Of a stretch of DNA of 35,445 bases, positions 9,065 to 17,839 are shown in pieces. The notes under the pieces were generated by a model. That model saw nothing but the letters and a program-made list of their open reading frames with translations, was not told where the DNA came from and made no database searches. Numbering within the stretch: position 1 is the first letter of the stretch; each line of letters begins with the position of its first letter. Source of the DNA: Opitutia bacterium (lineage in GTDB: Bacteria; Verrucomicrobiota; Verrucomicrobiia; Opitutales; T3Sed10-336); NCBI GenBank assembly GCA_003566375.1, contig PXDN01000300.1, positions 1 through 35,445 on the forward strand, written 5' to 3'. Made by a program: the position numbers and the translations under genes.

Positions 9065-10123
9065 TCAGCCGCCAAAGCGTCCGGCCAGGGACTGGTGGGC
9101 CTGCCGCACAAAGGTCTCGGTGGTGTTCCAGTCGATGCAGCCGTCGGTGATCGAGACCCCCCGGCGCAACGCCTCCTTGGGCTGGGGAAAGCTTTGGTTT
9201 CCACCTTCCAGATTACTCTCCATCATCATGCCGATAATGGAGGTGTTGCCTTCGGTGACTTGACGGAGAACTTCCGCGCCGACCTTGGGCTGGTTGGCGG
9301 GATCTTTGGCGCTGTTGGCATGGCTGGTGTCGATCATTACGGCCCGGATGAGGCCCGCCTTTTCCAGCAGGTTTTCGGTTTCGGCCACGCTGGCGGCATC
9401 GTAATTGGGGCCGCGCGAGCCGCCGCGCAGAATCACGTGGCAATTCGGATTGCCGCGGGTGGTCACCGCCGAGGCTTTTCCCTCGTGGTCAATGCCCAGG
9501 AAGGTCTGGGGACCGCTGGCCGCCTTGATGGCGTTGATGGCGGTGGCGATGTTGCCGTCGGTGCCGTTTTTAAAGCCGAGCGGCATGGAGAGACCGGAGG
9601 CCATTTGCCGGTGGGTTTGCGATTCAGTGGTGCGGGCGCCGATGGCCGACCAGCAAATCAGATCGGCGATGTACTGGGGCGTGATCGGGTCGAGCAATTC
9701 CGTGGCGGTCGGCAGGCCGAGGTCGATCACATCGCGCAGAAACGACCGGGCGAGGCGCAAACCGGCATCGATGTCACAACTGTTGTCAAGGCGCGGATCC
9801 ATGATCAGCCCCTTCCAGCCGACGGTGGTGCGCGGTTTTTCAAAATAAACCCGCATCACCAGCATCAGGCGGTCGGAAACCTCGCGGGCGAGGGCCGCCA
9901 ATTTGCGTCCATACTCCAACCCGGCGTCGGTATCGTGAATGGAACAAGGCCCGAGAACCAGAAGCAGGCGTTTGTCGTCCCCGAAAATGATGCGGTGGAT
10001 TTCCTCCCGGCTCTTGGCCACAAAACGGGCTTCTTCTTCGGATTTTGGCAATTGCCGCACAAGCGAAGCCGGTGAAGGCAGCGGCTGGTTGGCGAGGATG
10101 TTGATGTCAGTGACTTTTTCCAC
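9065..10123 (-). CDS. 3-deoxy-7-phosphoheptulonate synthase (class I, AroF/AroG/AroH type)
   Basis: LLLVLGPCSIHD, MRVYFEKPRTTVGWKGLIMDP, PTATELLDPITPQYIADLICWSAIGARTTESQTHRQMASGLSMPLGFKNGTDG. Confidence 0.95.
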   Translation of the reverse strand: MEKVTDINILANQPLPSPASLVRQLPKSEEEARFVAKSREEIHRIIFGDDKRLLLVLGPCSIHDTDAGLEYGRKLAALAREVSDRLMLVMRVYFEKPRTTVGWKGLIMDPRLDNSCDIDAGLRLARSFLRDVIDLGLPTATELLDPITPQYIADLICWSAIGARTTESQTHRQMASGLSMPLGFKNGTDGNIATAINAIKAASGPQTFLGIDHEGKASAVTTRGNPNCHVILRGGSRGPNYDAASVAETENLLEKAGLIRAVMIDTSHANSAKDPANQPKVGAEVLRQVTEGNTSIIGMMMESNLEGGNQSFPQPKEALRRGVSITDGCIDWNTTETFVRQAHQSLAGRFGG

Positions 10124-10192
10124 GGTTCAGAATATTGAAAAAGCCGCTAAGCATGTTGGGAGGGGCGTTCCGCGTAAAGACCTTTCCGGGCA

Positions 10193-10275
10193 AAAGAAAG
10201 GCGGGTGGCCTACCCCTAAACCACCCGCCAGCTGCTTTCTTTCTTAGTTACCCCAAAACCCCCGCTAAGCGGGGG
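10193..10275. promoter_or_regulatory. Two strong hairpins in the intergenic region between the DAHP synthase gene and exbD
   Basis: GGCGGGTGG-(12)-CCACCCGCC at 10200-10229 with outer AAAGAAA/TTTCTTT pairing, and CCCCCGC-taa-GCGGGGG at 10259-10275. Role unassigned. Confidence 0.5.
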
Positions 10276-10449
10276 AAATTGATTGTGAAAGTAACCAAAT
10301 GGTTTTTTTCACGAGAGTCAAAGACTTTTTTTAAAAAATTCGCAGTTTTTTTGGCTTTCGAAAAGGACTGGAATTTATCTGCAAAGAACGGGAATCGCGG
10401 ACTTGTCTATTGACCTGTCTTCCCCAGAATGGTTCCGGAAATTCGATCC

Positions 10450-10860
10450 ATGCGACTTCGTTCCAAACAACGCCACGCCGAGGACTTCCAGATGGCCCCC
10501 ATGATCGACATGGTGTTTTTGCTGCTGGTTTTTTTCATGTGCGTCAGCTCGCTGGCCCAGGCCGACAAGACGGTGGAGGTTGATTTGCCGGAATCGACCG
10601 AGAGCAAGGTGCCGGAGCATTTGGCCAATCGCGGCATCATCACGGTCCAGGAGGACGGGGCTTTGTTCATGGGGGCCCGCCCGGTCACCTTGGACGAACT
10701 GGGCGCGGAGATCCGCGGGGCCTTGCGCGAATTGCCCGAATTGCGGGTGCAGGTTCGGGCGGACCGGGGAACCACGTTCGACAAAATTCAAGCGGTGCTG
10801 CGGCTCTGTGCCGAGGCCGGTGCCAGCGATGTGATTTATTCCACCCACCAGTCGTCCTGA
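10450..10860 (+). CDS. exbD: ExbD/TolR-family biopolymer transport protein
   Basis: [35 protein letters not shown]: single N-terminal TM with conserved Asp; periplasmic ExbD domain. Confidence 0.88.
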   Translation: MRLRSKQRHAEDFQMAPMIDMVFLLLVFFMCVSSLAQADKTVEVDLPESTESKVPEHLANRGIITVQEDGALFMGARPVTLDELGAEIRGALRELPELRVQVRADRGTTFDKIQAVLRLCAEAGASDVIYSTHQSS

Positions 10861-10870
10861 AGCGCAAACC

Positions 10871-11320
10871 ATGGCCGTTCGTCCCCGCAAACGGGTTTAT
10901 CCCCGACCGCAAATGCAAATCGCGCCGATGATCGACGTGGTGTTTTTGATGCTGATCTATTTCATGGTCAGTTCGACCCTGCAACGGCAGGAAGCCGATA
11001 TTTCCTTTCAACTTCCCGGCGTGGTGGAGCAAACCGAACCCTTGGAAATGCCGGATGAGCAGATCATCGAAGTCACCGGTGACGGGAGCGTTTTGGTGAA
11101 CGAGTATGCCTACGACGAACCGGGGGCCGCCCGGCTGGTGCAATTAACCGGCATGCTGCTCCGTTTCCGCGAGGCCAGCGAGGCCAACCGGGTTGAACCC
11201 CGCGTGACCATCCAGCCCCATGGCGATGCCCGGCACGAGGTGATTGTGCGGGTGATGGACGCCTGCGCCGCCGCCGGCATCACCGCCGTTAATTTTGCCC
11301 TGGGGGATGAGGATTGGTGA
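10871..11320 (+). CDS. exbD: ExbD/TolR-family biopolymer transport protein (second copy)
   Basis: MQIAPMIDVVFLMLIYFMVSSTLQ; 10 bp after the first copy. Confidence 0.9.
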   Translation: MAVRPRKRVYPRPQMQIAPMIDVVFLMLIYFMVSSTLQRQEADISFQLPGVVEQTEPLEMPDEQIIEVTGDGSVLVNEYAYDEPGAARLVQLTGMLLRFREASEANRVEPRVTIQPHGDARHEVIVRVMDACAAAGITAVNFALGDEDW

Positions 11321-11639
11321 CCGGGCAACACCGGAGCCGTTTGCCGCCGAGCCGGTTTCGGTTGTGATTCATTCCGCGGGAAAGTGGAAGTGGCTTCGAC
11401 ACGGCTGAGCTCGTCGCAGGCCAGCCGCTTTGCCATGAAAACAAGCGGCATGCAGCCGCCACCCCTGTTGCTTTCCCCGCACTTTGCATCACCCACGCCG
11501 GTTTCCAGTGGAAAAATGCGGGATTGACCCGCTTTTGCGGCCCCCGTTTAGTTTTGATTTGCCGTGGGGGCATGCGCCGACAATTGAAAGGCGGCGCTTT
11601 CGCCGGGGCGGATCATTTTAGTTAAGACGCAATGAAGGC

Positions 11640-13406
11640 ATGCTGCCACCGTATCCACCAGATCATGTAGTCAAGGGAATACCCGCTTCGCCCGGCGTTG
11701 CGCACGGGCAGGTGGCTCTCATGCTCGCGCATGATTTGGAAGTTCCTGACGACAGCGTGTCCGAAGAGGATTTTCCCAAAGAGGTCAACCGCTTCGAAAA
11801 AGCCCTGCTCGACACCCGCCACCAAATTTCCAAAATCCGCGCCGAAGTCGCGGCCAAGCTGGGGGAGGACGAAGCCCGGATTTTCGACGCCCACTTGTTG
11901 GTGATCGAGGACAAGGCGCTCATCGACGAAACCATCCGTGAGATGGAGGAGGGCGGGATCAACATCGGGCACGCCTTCGACACGGTTTCCAACCGCTACA
12001 TCGACGCCTTCTCCCGCATCGATGACGAGTATTTGCGCGAACGCGCCACCGACATCCGCGACGTCTCCCGGCGCGTGTTGCAAAATTTAATGGGCGTGGC
12101 TTCCCACGGGATCCCGAAAATGGCGGAGCCCCGCGTCCTCGTCTGCCACGACATCACCCCGTCCGAAACCGCCGGGCTCGACGCGGAAAAGGTGCAGGCG
12201 ATCGTGACCGATGTCGGCAGCCGCACCAGCCACGCGGTCATCATGGCCCGCTCGATTCTCGTCCCGGCTGTGGTCGGTTTGCGCGACTTCTCCAAGCATA
12301 TCCGCGGGAGCGATTGGATTTTGGTGGACGGGTATGACGGGCTGGTGGTGGTCAATCCCTCCGAGGCGACCATGGCCCGCTACGGCAAAATCCAGCGGGA
12401 AAAAAAATCCCTCGACGAGCGCATCATGTCGGTCGCCTCGCTTCCGCCGGTCATGCTCGACGGGCGCGAAATCACCCTGCGGGCCAACATCGAGGGGGCG
12501 GACAACCTGGAGCGCGTGCAACAATCGGGCGCGTCCGGGGTCGGCCTGTTCCGCACCGAGTACCTGTTTTTGAACGGCCCCGGTTTTCCCGGCGAGGAGG
12601 AGCAGTTTCAAGCCTACGCGAAGGTGGCCAAAGCGTGTGCCCCGGAGCCGGTGGTCATCCGCACGCTCGATTTCGGGGCGGACAAGGTCGAGCGTTCCTC
12701 GGTTTATTTCAACGAGGAGGCGAACCCGTTTATTGGCTTCCGCGCGATCCGGTTTTGCCTGGAATACACCGACGTGTTTAAGGACCAGCTGCGGGCCATC
12801 CTGCGGGCCAGCCATTACGGCAATGTCCGCATCATGTACCCGATGATCAGCGGCTGCGAGGAGCTGCTCAAGGCGAATGCGATCCTGGAGGAGGTCAAGG
12901 AGGAGCTGCGGGGGCGGGACATTCCGTTTAGCGCCGACATCGAAGTCGGCAGCATGATCGAGGTGCCCGGGGCCGCGATGATGGCCGACGCGCTGGCCCG
13001 GCATTGTTCGTTTTTCAGCATCGGCACCAACGACCTTATCCAGTGCCTGCTCGCCATCGACCGCCTCAACGACCGCATCGCCCATCTCTACGAGCCGGCC
13101 CACCCGGCCGTCCTGCGGATCATCCGCAACGTGGTGGAGGCCGGCCGCAAGGCGGGCGTGAAGGTCAGCGTCTGCGGCGAGATGGCCGGCGATCCGATTT
13201 ACGTTCCCCTGCTGCTGGGGCTCGGGGTGGACGAATTGAGCGTGTCCCCCTCTTCCATCCCGGTGGTCCGCTACCTCATCCGCAACGTCTCCTACCGGGA
13301 GATGCAAGCCCTCGCCGAGGAAGCCTGCGGTCTCGATGACCTGCGCCGCATATTCGAGTTGGCCGAAGCGTTCTACCGCGAACGCGTGCTTGAGGCGGGG
13401 GTTTGA
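11640..13406 (+). CDS. ptsI: PTS enzyme I (phosphoenolpyruvate-protein phosphotransferase)
   Basis: GIPASPGVAHG, TDVGSRTSHAVIMARS (His active site), GVGLFRTEYLFL, YPMISG, SVCGEMAGDP. Confidence 0.95.
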   Translation: MLPPYPPDHVVKGIPASPGVAHGQVALMLAHDLEVPDDSVSEEDFPKEVNRFEKALLDTRHQISKIRAEVAAKLGEDEARIFDAHLLVIEDKALIDETIREMEEGGINIGHAFDTVSNRYIDAFSRIDDEYLRERATDIRDVSRRVLQNLMGVASHGIPKMAEPRVLVCHDITPSETAGLDAEKVQAIVTDVGSRTSHAVIMARSILVPAVVGLRDFSKHIRGSDWILVDGYDGLVVVNPSEATMARYGKIQREKKSLDERIMSVASLPPVMLDGREITLRANIEGADNLERVQQSGASGVGLFRTEYLFLNGPGFPGEEEQFQAYAKVAKACAPEPVVIRTLDFGADKVERSSVYFNEEANPFIGFRAIRFCLEYTDVFKDQLRAILRASHYGNVRIMYPMISGCEELLKANAILEEVKEELRGRDIPFSADIEVGSMIEVPGAAMMADALARHCSFFSIGTNDLIQCLLAIDRLNDRIAHLYEPAHPAVLRIIRNVVEAGRKAGVKVSVCGEMAGDPIYVPLLLGLGVDELSVSPSSIPVVRYLIRNVSYREMQALAEEACGLDDLRRIFELAEAFYRERVLEAGV

Positions 13407-13515
13407 GGGCCGCCCGCCCGCGTGCGCCCGCTTTCGGCCGGTCGGCACGACTCCTTGCGCTTTGCGCCGCTTTTTATTTGCGGCGGCGCACTGAAGATTG
13501 CACAACAGGGTGCGA

Positions 13516-13929
13516 TTGAAGCTCTCCGTCAAAGTTAATTATGCCTGTCGGGTCCTCGCCCAGATGGCCCGCGGCCACGGTCGGCCGGACCTGTTTCACA
13601 TTGGGGAACTGGCCGCCTCCGAGGCCATTCCCGCGAATTACCTCGCCCAAATTCTCGCCGAACTGCGCAACGCCGGCTTTATCACCAGCAAACGGGGAAA
13701 ATTCGGGGGCTACGCTCTCTCACGCCCGCCGGAGGAAATTTCCCTGCATGACATCGTCAAGGCCCTCGATCCCGAGATGCTGGAGTTTGACATCGGGGGC
13801 GAAGGGGAATCCGGCCAGCGCGTGCGGGAGGTCTGGAAAGAGGTGCAGCGGACGCTGGAAACGCAAACCCGCGGCATCACCCTCGACACCCTGGCATCGC
13901 AGCCTTCCGGAGCCATGTATTACATTTAG
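13516..13929 (+). CDS. Rrf2-family transcriptional regulator
   Basis: KLSVKVNYACRVLAQMA...IPANYLAQILAELRNAGFITSKRGKFGGYALSRPPEEISLHDIVKALD winged-helix; TTG start likely. Confidence 0.88.
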   Translation: MKLSVKVNYACRVLAQMARGHGRPDLFHIGELAASEAIPANYLAQILAELRNAGFITSKRGKFGGYALSRPPEEISLHDIVKALDPEMLEFDIGGEGESGQRVREVWKEVQRTLETQTRGITLDTLASQPSGAMYYI

Positions 13930-13944
13930 CCAACAGCCATCACC

Positions 13945-14652
13945 ATGCCCGATCCAAAGCTGGAAAAACTGCTCATTCTTCAAGACCGCGACATTCGCCG
14001 CCGCGGTCTCGAGCAACAAATCGCCGCCATCCCGAAAGAGATCCTCTCCCTGGAGGAAAAAATCGCCGCTGAAAAAGCCCGCTTGGAAGCCTCCAAGGGC
14101 AAATTGCGCGAACTCGAGGTTTCCCGCAAGGAGGTGGACGGCTCCATCGCCGAAGCCGAACAGCAAATCGCGCGCTACAAGAACCAGCAGCTTCAGGTGA
14201 AGAAAAACGAGGAATACAAGGCGTTGACCCACGAGATCGACTTGGTCCAGGGAAAAATCAACGAACTGGAGGAGCGCGGCATTTCCCTCCTGATCGAATT
14301 GGATGAGGAAAAAAGCCGGATGGAGAGCATCGAAACGGATTTCCGCGGCATCATCGGTCCCTTGGAGGAGAGGATCGCCGATCACCGCGCCCGGGAAATT
14401 TCCCTGAAAGCCGAATTGGAGACCGCCCGCGCGGAGGTGGATGCGGCCCGCGCCGATACGGCGCCGGAAGCGCTCGCGGTTTACGACCGCCAGGCGGGAC
14501 TGGCCCGCATGCCCATCGTGGTCGCGCTGCGGGAGAAAACCTGCCAGGGATGCCACCTGCGGGTCTCCGGCGAGGTGGAGGACGACGTCCGCCGGAACGT
14601 GAAAATTGCCACTTGTGATTGCTGCGGGCGCATCCTATATTGGGAGCGTTAG
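13945..14652 (+). CDS. Coiled-coil plus C4 zinc-ribbon protein (CT398/DUF164-like)
   Basis: Long coiled coil followed by CQGCHLRVSGEVEDDVRRNVKIATCDCCGRILYW. Confidence 0.9.
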   Translation: MPDPKLEKLLILQDRDIRRRGLEQQIAAIPKEILSLEEKIAAEKARLEASKGKLRELEVSRKEVDGSIAEAEQQIARYKNQQLQVKKNEEYKALTHEIDLVQGKINELEERGISLLIELDEEKSRMESIETDFRGIIGPLEERIADHRAREISLKAELETARAEVDAARADTAPEALAVYDRQAGLARMPIVVALREKTCQGCHLRVSGEVEDDVRRNVKIATCDCCGRILYWER

Positions 14653-15072
14653 TTTCGGGGCCGTGTCGTTCGCCGGGCGGTGGCAACGCCGCTTGGAGGA
14701 AAGTCCGGACACCACAGGGCGGGATTCCCCGTGAAAACGGGGGCGCTCCGTTTCAAAGCGGGGCGACGGAAAGTGTCACAGAAAAGATACCGCCTCCCGA
14801 AGATTTTAAATTTCAAATTTGAGATTTGAGATCATTGGGGGGTAAGGGTGAAAAGGTGGGGTAAGAGCCCACCGCCGCGGGGGCAACCGCGCGGGCAGGA
14901 TAAACCCAATCCGGTGCAAGGCCAAATAGGGAACGCGGGCGGCCCGTCCACATCGTTCCGGGTGAGCCGCACTCCGCTTCGGCGGAGAACCGGTTCGCAA
15001 GGACTGGTTAGATAAATGAACGCCCCCCTCTTCGGAGGGGAGACAAAATCCGGCTTACGAGCCCCGAAACTG
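14651..15072 (+). ncRNA. rnpB: RNase P RNA (bacterial class A)
   Basis: GGAGGAAAGTCCGGACACCACAGGGCGGG, ACAGAAAAGATACCGCC, GGTAAGGGTGAAAAGGTGGGGTAAGAGCCCACC, GCAAGGCCAAATAGGGAACG, ACAAAATCCGGCTTACGAGCCCC; P1 stem AGTTTCGGGGC/GCCCCGAAACT is a perfect 11 bp. Confidence 0.97.
14802..14833 (+). repeat. Heptamer repeat (ATTTTAA ATTTCAA ATTTGAG ATTTGAG) inside the rnpB P12 region
   Basis: Direct read; gattttaaatttcaaa/tttgagatttgagatc are complementary along all 16 positions when G.U pairs are allowed. Confidence 0.85.
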
Positions 15073-15099
15073 ACGCCCCTTCGCCCCGCCCGCGCTGCC

Positions 15100-15891
15100 T
15101 CACAATTCGCAGCACCTTCCGCCCCGGCCCGACTCGATAATGTCGAGATCCCACGGCACCCCGCCGCCCCGGGCGAAGGCAAACGCCTCCTCCACCGCGG
15201 CCACGCTGTTGCATTCGTTGCTCAAATGGCCGAGAAACACCTGCCGCCACGCCGGGTTTTCCGTCTCCCGCAACCAGTCGCTGGCGGCCTCGTTGCTCAG
15301 GTGGCCGTGGCGGCTGGCGATCCGTTGCTTCAACGACCAAGGCCGTTCGCTCCGCTGAAGCAGGCGGGGACAATGGTTGCTCTCCAGCACCAGAATGTGC
15401 GCTCCGCGCGCTTTTTCCCGCACCAGTTGGGGAACGTGGCCGAGGTCGGTGATCCATGCCACCGATTTTTCCGGATGAAACAGGTCGCCTCCCTGGCGGA
15501 AGAGAAACCCGACCGGGTCATAGGCGTCGTGGGGAACGGAGAAACTCTCGATTTCCAAATCGCGGAAGCGGATGGTGGTCCCGGTTTCAAAAACACGCCA
15601 ATTGACCTCGCGTTTCAGCCCGCGCCGAACGGCTTGGGCGGTGGGGGCGTTGGCGAAGACCTCCAGATTGGGTTGCCGGGAAAGCCCCCGGATGCCGGCC
15701 ACATGATCGCTGTGCTCGTGGGTCACGAAAACGGCGTCGAGGTTCTCCGGGTGTTCGCCGATATCCTCCAGCAATTCACCGATGCGGCGGGCGGAAAACC
15801 CGGCGTCGATGAGGATGCGGCAGTCGCCTGTTTGCAGGAAGGCGCAGTTGCCGGAGCTGCTGCTGCCGAGGATCTGGAAACGAAGGCTCAT
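15100..15891 (-). CDS. MBL-fold metallo-hydrolase (YycJ/WalJ-like)
   Basis: MSLRFQILGSSSSGNCAFLQTGDCRILIDAGFSARRI...VFVTHEHSDHVAGIRG...LESNHCPRLL. Confidence 0.9.
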   Translation of the reverse strand: MSLRFQILGSSSSGNCAFLQTGDCRILIDAGFSARRIGELLEDIGEHPENLDAVFVTHEHSDHVAGIRGLSRQPNLEVFANAPTAQAVRRGLKREVNWRVFETGTTIRFRDLEIESFSVPHDAYDPVGFLFRQGGDLFHPEKSVAWITDLGHVPQLVREKARGAHILVLESNHCPRLLQRSERPWSLKQRIASRHGHLSNEAASDWLRETENPAWRQVFLGHLSNECNSVAAVEEAFAFARGGGVPWDLDIIESGRGGRCCEL

Positions 15892-15973
15892 GCTTGGGGT
15901 CGAGCCTGCACTAATCCGCCGCGCGGGCAAAACGTTTGTCGAAAAAAATCCCCTCTCTCGCCGCCAATCCTTT

Positions 15974-16008
15974 CAAATCCAAAATCCCCAATCCAAAATC
16001 CAAAATAA
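15974..16008. repeat. Intergenic heptamer array CAAATCC AAAATCC CCAATCC AAAATCC AAAATAA
   Basis: Five consecutive 7-bp units read directly. Confidence 0.85.
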
Positions 16009-16012
16009 AATA

Positions 16013-17188
16013 TCAACTCTCCTCCGCCGTTTGGCCGGAAATCTCCGGGGCGTCGGCGATGCGGTCCACCATGAGCGAGAGCGCCCCGTCACAGGTCACG
16101 TTGCAGGCGGTGCCGAAACTGTCCTGCGCCATGTAGAGGGCGATCATCAGGCCGAGGGCGGCTTCGGGAAAGCCCAGCATCCCCTGCAGCAGGGCGAGGG
16201 CGGTCATGACCGCTCCGCCCGGCGCTCCCGGCGCGGCCACCATGGTGACCCCGAGGGTCAGCACAAACGGGATCATCGCCAAGGCCGGCGGCGGGGTCAG
16301 GTCCGGCGACAGCAGCATCACGGCGATGGCGCAGCCAACCAGGGTGATGGTGCTGCCGGCGAGGTGGATGGTGGCGAACAGCGGGACCGCGAAATTGGCC
16401 AGGGCCGGGCGGACGCCGTTGGCCTTGTTCTGCCGCAGCGAAACCGGAATGGTGGCCGCGCTCGACATGGTTCCCAGGGCGGTGAAATAGGCGGGCAGCA
16501 TCGTGATGAGGCTCTTGACCGGGGATTTCCCGGTGACGGCTCCAGCCAGCAGAAAGAGCACGGTCAGCCAAAGCCAGTGCAAAACGAGGATGAAAACCAG
16601 CACCTGCCCGAAAACCCGCAAGGTGGCGAAAACGGTTCCCTCCAGGGCCAGCTCGGCGAAAATGCCGGCGATGTAGTAGGGCAGCAGCGGAATGATCAGC
16701 TTGCCGATCAACCACTCGATCACGCCGCGGCCTTCATCGGCCAGCGCCCGCAGGCGCTCCGCCCCGGAGGCGGCGATGCCGATGCCAAACACGAAGGCGG
16801 CCACCAGCGCGGTGGAGAGCGGGAGCACCGGCGGCACTTCCAGTCGGAAAAACGGTTCCAAAACACGGCCGGCTTCCGCCGTTTCCCCCGGTTCGCCGGC
16901 CAGCAGCGGAATGATCCACAGCCCGAGCAGGACGGCGAGGGTCCCGGCCAGGATGGTCGAGCTGTAGGCCGTTCCGACCGTGATGCCGAGCAGTTTGCCG
17001 CCGCTGCGCCCGAGGCTGGCGATCCCGCTCATGATGAAGAACAGGATGATCAGCGGAATGGCGAACCCGATGAATTGCCCGAAAAGCGATTTGAAGGTGA
17101 GGAGCAACCGCAGCGGCCAGTCCGGCGAGACCAGCCCGAGGAGGATACCGATGACAATGCCTGCCAGAAGTCGGAGAATCAGTTTCAT
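16013..17188 (-). CDS. Dicarboxylate/amino acid:cation symporter (DAACS family)
   Basis: 391 aa, polytopic; GTMSSAATIPVSL, GSTITLVGCAIAVM, PGAPGGAVMTALALLQGMLG. Confidence 0.9.
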   Translation of the reverse strand: MKLILRLLAGIVIGILLGLVSPDWPLRLLLTFKSLFGQFIGFAIPLIILFFIMSGIASLGRSGGKLLGITVGTAYSSTILAGTLAVLLGLWIIPLLAGEPGETAEAGRVLEPFFRLEVPPVLPLSTALVAAFVFGIGIAASGAERLRALADEGRGVIEWLIGKLIIPLLPYYIAGIFAELALEGTVFATLRVFGQVLVFILVLHWLWLTVLFLLAGAVTGKSPVKSLITMLPAYFTALGTMSSAATIPVSLRQNKANGVRPALANFAVPLFATIHLAGSTITLVGCAIAVMLLSPDLTPPPALAMIPFVLTLGVTMVAAPGAPGGAVMTALALLQGMLGFPEAALGLMIALYMAQDSFGTACNVTCDGALSLMVDRIADAPEISGQTAEES

Positions 17189-17244
17189 GGTGGAAAATTT
17201 TGGATACCGCGCCGAGATTGGAAAACCCCAGCCGCCGGGTCAAC

Positions 17245-17410
17245 CCCGTGGCATCAAGCCTTGCTCGATGACCAAGCGGGCCATGCCATCCCGTGGCATC
17301 AAGCCTTGCTCGATGACCTGCACCCGCGCCTGGGATCGAGCCATCCCCGTGGCATCGAGCCTTGCTCGATGACCCAACCATCCCGTGGCATCGAGCCTTG
17401 CTCGATCATT
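17245..17410. repeat. Four copies of a 29-bp hairpin-containing repeat CCCGTGGCATCRAGCCTTGCTCGATGACC
   Basis: Copies at 17245-17273, 17290-17318, 17346-17374, 17382-17410 (3' end diverges); core ATCGAGC-CTT-GCTCGAT is a perfect palindromic stem. A truncated fifth match (gaccatcccgtgg) lies near 17517-17529. Confidence 0.9.
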
Positions 17411-17679
17411 CAGCCTTCAAGTGAGTTATTCGCTGAGCCATCCCAACTCGATTGCATGGGGTTCGTTCGAGACTCGTATCGAAAGCCCCACGCCGGAAGC
17501 AGCTTAAAAAAGTTAGACCATCCCGTGGAAAATTGCGGCTGCAGCGCTCAGGAAAGAATGAACGGGTTTCGCAAAGAGTTCGGCGAACAATCCCAGGATC
17601 GCAAATCGATTGAACATGGATCACCCAGCAGGGTCAGTCGGAGCCTCGGAAGCAAGCGGTGTTAAAATTCAAGGCGCGC

Positions 17680-17799
17680 CCTATTCACCGTTCCTTCGAC
17701 GTGACGTCTTTCGTTCGCTCCCCGGCAACAAGACCGGCAAGCGGAAGTCCCGTGATAACGCCGACCGGAACGCTTCGAATGGAGTGTCCGGTGAATAGG
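17680..17799. repeat. 120-bp segment bounded by perfect 11-bp inverted repeats (CCTATTCACCG/CGGTGAATAGG)
   Basis: CCTATTCACCG at 17680-17690 and CGGTGAATAGG at 17789-17799. Confidence 0.5.
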
Positions 17800-17839
17800 A
17801 AGCTTGAAAATCCCGGAGAATCGCCGATGCTAATCAATA

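Noticed and set aside
10302-10340. Phe-rich leader peptide MVFFTRVKDFF* as an attenuator
   Set aside because: It is on the plus strand, facing exbD and away from the DAHP synthase gene; a Phe-rich frame is expected by chance in this T-rich stretch.
11321-11639. Riboswitch (cobalamin-like) between exbD and ptsI
   Set aside because: Several short hairpins (for example GCGGC-atgca-GCCGC) but no recognisable conserved aptamer core on either strand.
17245-17410. CRISPR array
   Set aside because: Only four units, irregular spacing (36-56 bp), inter-repeat gaps of 7-27 bp, and no cas genes in the window.
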